The translations under genes and the position numbers were made by a program. A stretch of 37,060 bases of DNA from Zygnema circumcarinatum (Eukaryota; Streptophyta; Zygnematophyceae; Zygnematales; Zygnemataceae), in assembly GCA_037447605.1 (NCBI GenBank), contig CM074807.1:4042469-4079528 (forward strand), given 5' to 3'. The notes under the pieces were generated by a model. That model did no database searches. It saw only the letters and a program-made list of their open reading frames with translations, and was not told where the DNA came from. Positions 31,081 to 37,060 of the stretch are shown here, piece after piece. Each line of letters opens with the position of its first letter. Position 1 is the stretch's first letter.

Positions 31081-32329
31081 AAGCTCGGTTTGGAATTTCT
31101 GCAAGCCGGGACACGTGGCGAGCGCTGGTTGGACAAAGTGGATTGCAAATGGAGCAAGGGAATTTTTGAGATTTTTGAATCCGCTTCATGGAACTGCAGT
31201 CTGACTTTTTTTTTCCTTAATAACGTTTTTTCCTGCCCAAACTTCCAGCCGATTTCTTATTGGCTCACAGCCACGCGGGCAGCCAATCTTAAACCACAAA
31301 ACGACAATCTCACCATCAGGAAAAAAAAAGTGCCGACATGCACTGGGGCCACTGGCGGGGTGACACGTGGTGGTTCTTCCGCCGTCCGATGCGTCAAATT
31401 GAGGTCCGCCAGTCGAACCAATGCGGCGCCTCTTTCACACATGCGAGCCTCGAATGTGGAGCGGCTCCGGGACCTATCCGGAAGGAACTGCGGCAGGGTG
31501 GCCCAAGGCCGCATCGGACGGCTCCTAGCGAGCCACGTCGCAAATACTGCGCGGTACAATTCCCAAAAAGTGCGTAAAAGGTCCAACCCGGCGGCCCACG
31601 TGCCACCCACGGCTCGTCCGTTCCGCGGAAGGGAAAATGCGCGTCGCTGACACGGTAGGGCTCACCGACCTACGGCCCACCGACCTACGGCCGCCGCCGG
31701 GCGCCCACGCGGGGAGCGGACAACGGTCCGACTTTTCAACGTCATAAGGGGCCCGACTGCGGGCAGGAAAAAAACCACATTTCACAATGCCCCGGTCCGC
31801 GGTCAGCCAAACGTCTTCCACGTGGCACATATTTATTGGCCAGCGTCCCAGTTACTTGAATTTTTAGTACTACCCGACAACCGGAAATTCGACAATATTT
31901 TTCTCCGTCCAAGACCCGAAAAACGGGCAGAAAAAACATCCGCCAGCTGCCCGGAAAGACGCTTGGTCACGAACCCGTTCCGTGTCCTCTGCTCGGAAGT
32001 CGGTGCGCGCAATCATTGCATCGTGGCTGGACCAGATCGACGGTCCAGACCAGGTCAACGATTCGATTTAAAATCGAAAAAAGATAGGAAGGAATCTATT
32101 ATTTACACAGCTTTTGGAAAGATACACACCTTTTCAGTCAAAAAAAACTTGAAAACCCCAAAAATTGGCAGGTGAAGAAAGGTGTGTATTTAGCCATGAA
32201 AGGTGTGTACCTATCTTACCAGAAAAGGTCAATCGTTGACGACTGCCGACTCTCGTTGGCCAATGGCCATCCAAAGGCGGCCGCGTGCCGACAACTGGCG
32301 CCGCGTCAAAGAGAGGGCCGTCGGACAGT
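31081..32329. promoter_or_regulatory. GC-rich G-box-bearing region, candidate distal promoter
   Basis: The region 31090-31830 is GC-rich and contains CACGTG at about 31112, 31365, 31598 and 31819. It has a duplicated ACCGACCTACGGCC (near 31668 and 31682) and a perfect inverse ERSE at 31821-31839. Open frames of over 100 codons exist on both strands here but show no protein motif, so I treat them as by-products of GC-richness. A GAAAGGTGTGTA word is repeated at about 32177 and 32199. The Raf-like kinase gene is the nearest downstream plus-strand gene. Confidence 0.4.
31821..31839 (-). promoter_or_regulatory. ERSE-type site CCAAT-N9-CCACG (minus strand)
   Basis: CGTGG (31821-31825), N9, ATTGG (31835-31839) on the plus strand is a perfect inverse ERSE overlapping a CCACGTGG G-box. 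A related imperfect copy, CGTGG-N9-GTTGG, lies near 31113-31131. Confidence 0.5.
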
Positions 32330-32700
32330 CGCAGGGCCTCTCCCTCTCTCCCTCGCCCGCTGCCGCTCCCTCTCCCTCTATCGCTCTCGCTCTCGCTTTT
32401 CTGCTCGCTCTTTTGCTCCCCTGATCCCACTCTCGCCCCCCCTATCTCTCTTTCTCTTTCCCCCTCTTCCCCACTCCCTTCCGCTCCCTCTCCCTCTATC
32501 AATCTCGCTCTTCCGCTCCATCTCCCGCTCTCACTCTCCCTCTTTCAAACTCCTTCTCCCTCTCCCCCTCCCACTCCCTCTCCCTCTCCCTCTCCCTCTC
32601 CCTCTCCCTCTTCCTATCCCTCTCCCTCTCCCTCTCCCTCTCTCTCTCCCTCTCCCGCTCCCTCTCCCTCTCCCTCTCCTCTCCTTCTTCCCCCCTCTCG
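32330..32700. repeat. C/T-rich (CTCTCC)n tract ahead of the Raf-like kinase start
   Basis: About 370 bp of nearly pure pyrimidine hexamer repeat end 75 bp before the ATG at 32775. They are probably promoter or 5' UTR. The kinase frame happens to stay open through it, giving a Leu-Pro-Ser-Arg repeat, but coding use is unlikely. GA/CT repeats near plant starts can recruit GAGA-binding BBR/BPC proteins. Confidence 0.85.
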
Positions 32701-32774
32701 TTCCTAAAAACCGAAGACCTTACCCCAATATACGCATCAACGGAGCTCCTATCAGAAGTCCTGAGACCCACGCC

Positions 32775-34861
32775 ATGAGCCCCCCTCCCCCCCACACAAA
32801 AGCCACGGAGAAAGCCCCAGATTGCTCCACGTGGAAGATCGAACCGTCTGAGTTGAATTTGGGCCCGCAGATTTCGGAGGGGAGCTCCGGCCGCGTTCTG
32901 ATGGGGCGGTACAAAGGGCAGCGCGTGGCCGTGAAGGAGTACTTCCAGGAGCGGGAGGGCTGCCACGTGGCAGCCTCTGAGAGGGACCGCGAAGCTGCCA
33001 TGCTCGCGCGCTCGCACCATCCCAACATTGTGAAGGTTTGGGAAACCATCCCTCTAAGATTTCATTCACATGTTGTGTTGGGTCTCTTCAATTCTCCCAT
33101 ACTCTCATCTTTCTTCTCTATATGCTTAGCTTCTTATCTTTCTCTCCCTCTCTATTTCCATCTATCTTGCTTCAGTTTTGCAATCACTTTCCCCTCTCCA
33201 CCTTCCTGTGCCGCTCTCCTTCTAGGGCCCCCCTTCTCTCCCTGCCTCCCCCTCTCTCCCTCCCTGCCCCCCTCTCTCCATCCCTCCCTCCTCCCTCCTC
33301 CCTCCCTCCCTCCCTCCCTCCCTCCCTCCCTCCCTCCCTCCCTCATTATTCCTGCCTCTCCCACTTCTACTCGCCCTTCCTTCCCCTCTCCCACTCCCCG
33401 TCTCCCTCCGCCTCTCCCTCCCACCTTCCCTCCCCCTTTTCACCCACTCTGACACTCCCCAACATCCCCTTCCCCTCCCGCCACCTCCAATCCCTCTCCC
33501 TTCCCCCCCCCATCGCCGCCATCGCCCTCCACTGACCACCCTTCCAAGGCCTCTCTCCCCGCCCCTCCCGCCCCTTCCTGCATCTTCCCCTCCCTGTCCA
33601 TCTCCCTCTCCCTCCCTCACGTATCTTCTCCCCCTCTGAATGCAGTTCATTGGCACGTGTGAACTCGCCTCCTGTTCGTGTATTGTTATGGAGTACCTCT
33701 CGGGAGGAGATTTGTCGCAGTACATCGCCAGGCAGGAGGGGGCCCTTCACCTGCAAGACTCTCTCCTTATCGCTCTCGACATCGCCAATGGGATGAACTA
33801 TCTGCACCAGCAGGTGCTAGGACTAATGCGAAGCTATCGTAGAATGCAATCGTCCTCTCTTTCTCTCTCTCTCTCTCTCTCTTCCTCCCTCCCTGTGCAT
33901 CACTGCTGGCCTTCACATTCTGTAATGCTCACATTTCCTCACAATCTTTCTGCAGGGAATGGTGCATCGCGATCTTAAGCCGATGAATGTGATTTTCTCC
34001 GAAGATGGAGTGTGGAAACTTGCTGACTTCGGAACTGCGAGGCTGTCGGGGAAATGTACCGACATGACTGCCGAGAGCGGGACGTATCGGTGGATGGCGC
34101 CAGAGGTATAGATTAGCTATCTCTTCCTGATCCTTTTCGGAATTTCATTGGTAGTTCTGGTTCTTGACAGCTGGGTTCTCCTGAATATCTCTAAAAATGA
34201 AACCGTACAGGTGTAGTTTGCTCGCTTGCAGCTCCGCTTGAAGTTTCCAATTGAAGTGTTTTCAGGAGAGAAGAGAAGAGTTGCAAGAGATTAGCTTCAT
34301 CTTATATGTGAGCTGTGGTCTGGGCCAGATGGTGAGCTCATGCTCTTACACGCACAAGGTGGACGTGTACAGTTTTGGACTTGTTTTGTGGGAGCTCATT
34401 GCCGGAGAGGTTCCTTTTCGAGAGATGAGCTCCACCCAAGTAGCTTTTGCGGTCACAATTAAGGTGAGCTCTCCATTAGTATTACCCTGTTCTTTTGTGT
34501 TGAAAAAGGTTAAAGTTCAACTCCATTTCATGTCCTCTCTCCTTCCCTCGTACTTAATTGTTTAATCTTTGTGGGTATGCAGCATCTTCGGCCGAAGATT
34601 CCAGACAGATGCCCCCCAAACCTCGCGAGCTTGATCCAAAGTTGCTGGCACAAAAACCCTTCTCGCCGTCCTGAATTCTCAAACATCATCACTCAGCTAG
34701 AACGCATCATGGTGAAGGTGATGATGTCGAAGATGCCGCGACGAAACCTGTCGAGCCAAAAGGTCTCTTTGGGGAGGCAAAAGCACTGCAAGCCGTTGGT
34801 CCAGAGGTTTCTGAGCTATACAAAATTAGTCGTGCTATCTTCAAGACTTGCTGCAATATAG
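32775..34861 (+). CDS. Raf-like (MAPKKK group C-type) Ser/Thr protein kinase
   Basis: This is a soluble protein kinase of the plant Raf-like class. Exons are 32775-33035, 33646-33813, 33956-34105, 34329-34463 and 34583-34861, all phase 0, giving 330 aa. The ATG at 32775 is chosen because it precedes the typical WKIEPSELNLG lead-in and avoids the simple repeat upstream. The kinase domain is about residues 25-285 and looks active: glycine loop EGSSGRV, catalytic Lys54 (VAVK), helix-C Glu73, HRDLKPMN with Asp149, DFG Asp167, GTYRWMAPE, DVYSFGLVLWEL, and CWHKNPSRRPEFS. The TKL-type GTYRWMAPE and RPEFS fit Raf/STY kinases. There is no ACT, PAS or other extra domain; the N-terminus is only about 20 aa. 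A basic tail of about 50 residues follows; it may be real or an unspliced end. Confidence 0.85.
33180..33640. repeat. C/T-rich tract (CCCTC repeats) filling intron 1 of the Raf-like kinase
   Basis: About 460 bp of pyrimidine repeat include a run of perfect CCCT units near 33297-33345. They end just before the TGCAG acceptor at 33645. In the transcript this is an outsized polypyrimidine tract. On the minus strand it is a GGGAGG run with quadruplex potential. Confidence 0.85.
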
Positions 34862-35940
34862 CTAGTAATTATAATAATAATCGAGTGGGAGTGATTGGTT
34901 GTGCAGAAACAGGTTCAGATGTACATTTTGTATATAATTTTTATTTTGTCAAATATAGTTTTACCAATTCTGCTCACAGAACTAGAAAAAAGTTGTTCCA
35001 TAAATGACAGCATTTAACTACTTGAGAAACCTACAGGAAGATGCGAACCTTTTCTTTCCACCTGCTGTAAGAATTGGGTTCGCTTTCTCGCCCTATTGAG
35101 CACCAATATGATGCTGCTAGTCACTAGAGCTGCAGGCTGTGAATGTTTTGTGGTCAATCAAAACCTTTTACAGAGAACTAAACTATTATCTGTGAGATAA
35201 TAGAAAGCCAAAATGATGAAACAAACCGCAATTGATCAGACCAACTGAGCCAGTATATTCCTCTTCAGCATCAACCTAATCAAGCAAGACGTAAGAAAGT
35301 CCCATTACAGTTTGCTTGAAGAACGAGCGTGTTTTTTTGTTTTGAAGTCGCTCTTACCAAAGCATATATTCACATCCTTTGTTCTCCGTTATTCTCTCTA
35401 GATTTTCTGCCATTTTACTGCCAACAGGTACCACCATGGAAGCTATTTCAGTTCCTCGCTCCCAGTCAACATCACCCTCTCTCTTCGTCCAACCCTCTCC
35501 CCGCTCAGTATACGGAAAGGGCTCCAAGTCCTTTCGCGCAGTCGCTTTCGTGACGTGACATCCGGCTCCTCGTTTCTTTGGTCCGCCGCCGCCGGCGCGT
35601 CGCCGACGGACGTAGCAGCCCCATGCAGAAAAAAGAAAAAAAATGCAAAAATCCAAAATTTCTCGATGTGGGCCCGAAATAAACAGTGAATCCCCAAAAA
35701 CGGAAGTTCCGCGTCGCCAAAAATTGCGCCCCCGTCAATTTCCGAGAGCATCTCCTGACGAAGATTTTGACGGGTACGAATGTGCGCGAACCCGCCGTCG
35801 TAATCACACGCATCGACGGTGAGGAGAGGGTGCAAGGAGGGCTCTGAAAAGACCGGCGGCCATGCAAGCTCCTTCAGGGGAAGGTGTCGGACGCAAAAGT
35901 CCCCAGAGGCTTTACATTTCAGAAGGGGTTTGAGGAGCAT
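34862..35940. other. Spacer with uncertain minus-strand open frame
   Basis: The 3' flank of the Raf-like kinase gene (AT-rich, 34862-35430) is followed by GC-richer DNA. A 165-codon minus-strand frame (35940-35443) begins with ATG and reads MLLKPLLKCKASGDFCVRH, but it contains Phe-only runs and shows no known motif. Its start abuts a TATA box pointing the other way. I do not support it as a gene. Confidence 0.35.
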
Positions 35941-35948
35941 TATAAAAA
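35941..35948 (+). promoter_or_regulatory. TATA box of the last plus-strand gene
   Basis: TATAAAAA lies about 270 bp upstream of the ATG at 36220. A start site near 35970-35980 would give a 5' UTR of about 240 nt including a G/A-rich patch (36000-36065). Confidence 0.45.
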
Positions 35949-36219
35949 GAGAGACCTTTGATTGACGGTGATGTTTCTGTTGCAGTGAATGCAGGAGGGA
36001 GGTGTGGTAGGGGAGAGAGGAGGGAGGGTGGAAGGGTGGAACAGCGGAGAGTAGAGGAGGAGGTGCTGAGAATAGGAGAGGCTAAGTGGAGAATGTTGGT
36101 TCAGGTGAATTCAAAATGAATTATATTCTTAAAATGAGAGCATTAGTAAGCATATAAAAGGCTGGGGGAAAGCGACATTGAGATCAATACACGTATTTTT
36201 TGAGTTAAAAAGGTCTGAG

Positions 36220-36908
36220 ATGGCGAAGTTTCTACAGTTTATGCGAGGCAGATCTACCCAAGAAGTTTTACCCCATATCAATGAAGCTGAGAACTCTTCT
36301 ACTGAACCCACTTCTGAAGTCGATCAGTCGGAGAATCAGGAAGTGCAGCAACAGGGAGAAGGCAGGACAAATGTGGGAGCTGATGTTGACATAGAAGCAC
36401 GTGAAGCCCCTATTCTCTTTGACGTTGACTTGAACAGCACAGAGACGGGTACGTGACACTCTATTAACTCTATTAACTTCTCTCTATATCTCTCTCTCTT
36501 TCCCCCTCCCCCCCCCCCCCTCCCCTCTGTGTGTGAAAAAATGTCCACACACCAAAAGCTCATTTTTTCTTCTTTTTTTCCCCTTTTTTTTCAATTCCTG
36601 ATCCTCATTTCCTTTGTGCAGCATCCCCCCCGAACTCAGTCGAGTCCCGACTTGGTGATACTGTACCGACGGAATCAATCATGGAGCTGCGACCGATCTC
36701 AAGGAAGACCGGAATGGTGGTCGTTCACATGCCCAATGAAGCAGCTGTGAATGAGTTTGAGGACAGTCCATTGAGCACGGAGAGACCCCGGGAGGGAGAC
36801 GGCAGCAGGTCCTGGAGGGCGCGCCTTGGAGTGACGGCGATGCAGTCGGATGCGTCACAGATAGACACAATTTCAACCATTGAAACGTTCTTGCCAAAGG
36901 TCAGCTGA
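36220..36908 (+). CDS. Unidentified small acidic protein, two exons, 171 aa
   Basis: I do not recognise this protein. Exons 36220-36448 and 36622-36908 join in phase (ACG G/GTACGT donor, TTTGTGCAG acceptor) to give 171 aa. The start is GAGATGG. The N-terminus is MAKFLQFMRGRSTQEVLPH. Residues 25-95 are rich in Glu, Gln, Ser and Asn and are probably disordered (SEVDQSENQEVQQQGEG). The second exon holds RPISRKTGMVVVHMPNEAA and ends in TIETFLPKVS. A GTCAGC at 36900 could be a splice donor (PK/VS), in which case the gene continues past the window. Composition and splice signals support a real gene, without a functional clue. A nuclear or cytosolic location is likely, as no targeting signal is seen. 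Confidence 0.5.
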
Positions 36909-37060
36909 GAGAAGAAGTAAACTACGCATGTGGAGGGAGAGTTGGAGGAAGGTTTGGTCGAATGAGGAGATACAGAATAGAGGAGGTGGCCGATGCGGGG
37001 AGGATGGGGTTGGGAGAGGGAGGGTGAGGGAGGGAGAGGGAGGGAGAGGGGGGGAGAGGG
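36909..37060. repeat. 3' flank ending in a G/A-rich tract
   Basis: After the stop at 36908 the sequence becomes increasingly purine-rich. From about 37010 to the window end it is a near-pure GGGAGAGG repeat that probably continues outside. Confidence 0.75.

Noticed and set aside
31090-31650. 186-codon plus-strand frame and overlapping minus-strand frames
   Set aside because: The region is GC-rich and G-box-bearing; frames are open on both strands, which is typical of composition rather than coding.
32172-32774. Upstream in-frame extension of the Raf-like kinase
   Set aside because: It would encode a Leu-Pro-Ser repeat from the CTCTCC tract. The ATG at 32775 directly precedes a normal kinase lead-in.
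35443-35940. 165-codon minus-strand frame starting with ATG
   Set aside because: It contains Phe-only runs, shows no family resemblance, and has a plus-strand TATA box against its start codon.

Overview
The window is nuclear DNA of a green plant of the streptophyte lineage. Genes are split by many short GT-AG introns, and several proteins belong to plant families: a VQ-motif protein, an OSB-type organellar single-stranded-DNA-binding protein with the PDF motif, a plastid KAS I enzyme, a Raf-like kinase ending its activation segment in GTYRWMAPE, and a stress-protein/receptor-kinase fusion. Plant teloboxes (AAACCCTAA) lie near several starts. Base composition is moderate, intergenic spaces are short, and (GA)n/(CT)n tracts are unusually frequent. 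The species cannot be named from this; a seedless plant or streptophyte alga is an inference.

Layout. 1-2061: polypurine/polypyrimidine tracts, a 169-bp direct duplication, a 158-bp MITE-like element and a dense GTAC cluster. 2062-6423 (+): USP-like domain fused to a receptor-like pseudokinase, 10 exons, 623 aa. 7057-9228 (-): RNA polymerase I subunit A49/RPA49, 4 exons, 496 aa, convergent with the pseudokinase gene. 9876-10968 (-): an unidentified small gene, 4 exons, 167 aa. 10969-14313: regulatory-looking and purine-rich DNA. 14314-15372 (+): intronless VQ protein. 16690-18938 (+): OSB protein, 5 exons, 312 aa. About 19788-24844 (-): an unidentified, probably plastid-targeted helical protein with at least 7 exons; one intron carries a 71-bp minisatellite of 24 units. 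25610-29958 (+): KAS I, 9 exons, 484 aa. 32775-34861 (+): Raf-like kinase, 5 exons, 330 aa. 36220-36908 (+): small acidic unknown protein. All exon models were assembled by eye, but the reading phase closes in each complete one.

Functional themes. At least two products, probably three, are organelle-directed (OSB, KAS I and the protein at 19788-24844), one is nucleolar (RPA49) and two are kinase-fold signalling proteins. The most striking non-coding signal is a composite element: CCAAT and CCACG boxes 9 nt apart, the exact layout of the ER-stress response element. It has six perfect copies, and two of these loci are mirror-paired into a 54-bp dyad just upstream of the OSB and KAS I start codons. 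The second is the 71-bp minisatellite, in which every unit carries a copy of the 3' splice site of the next exon.
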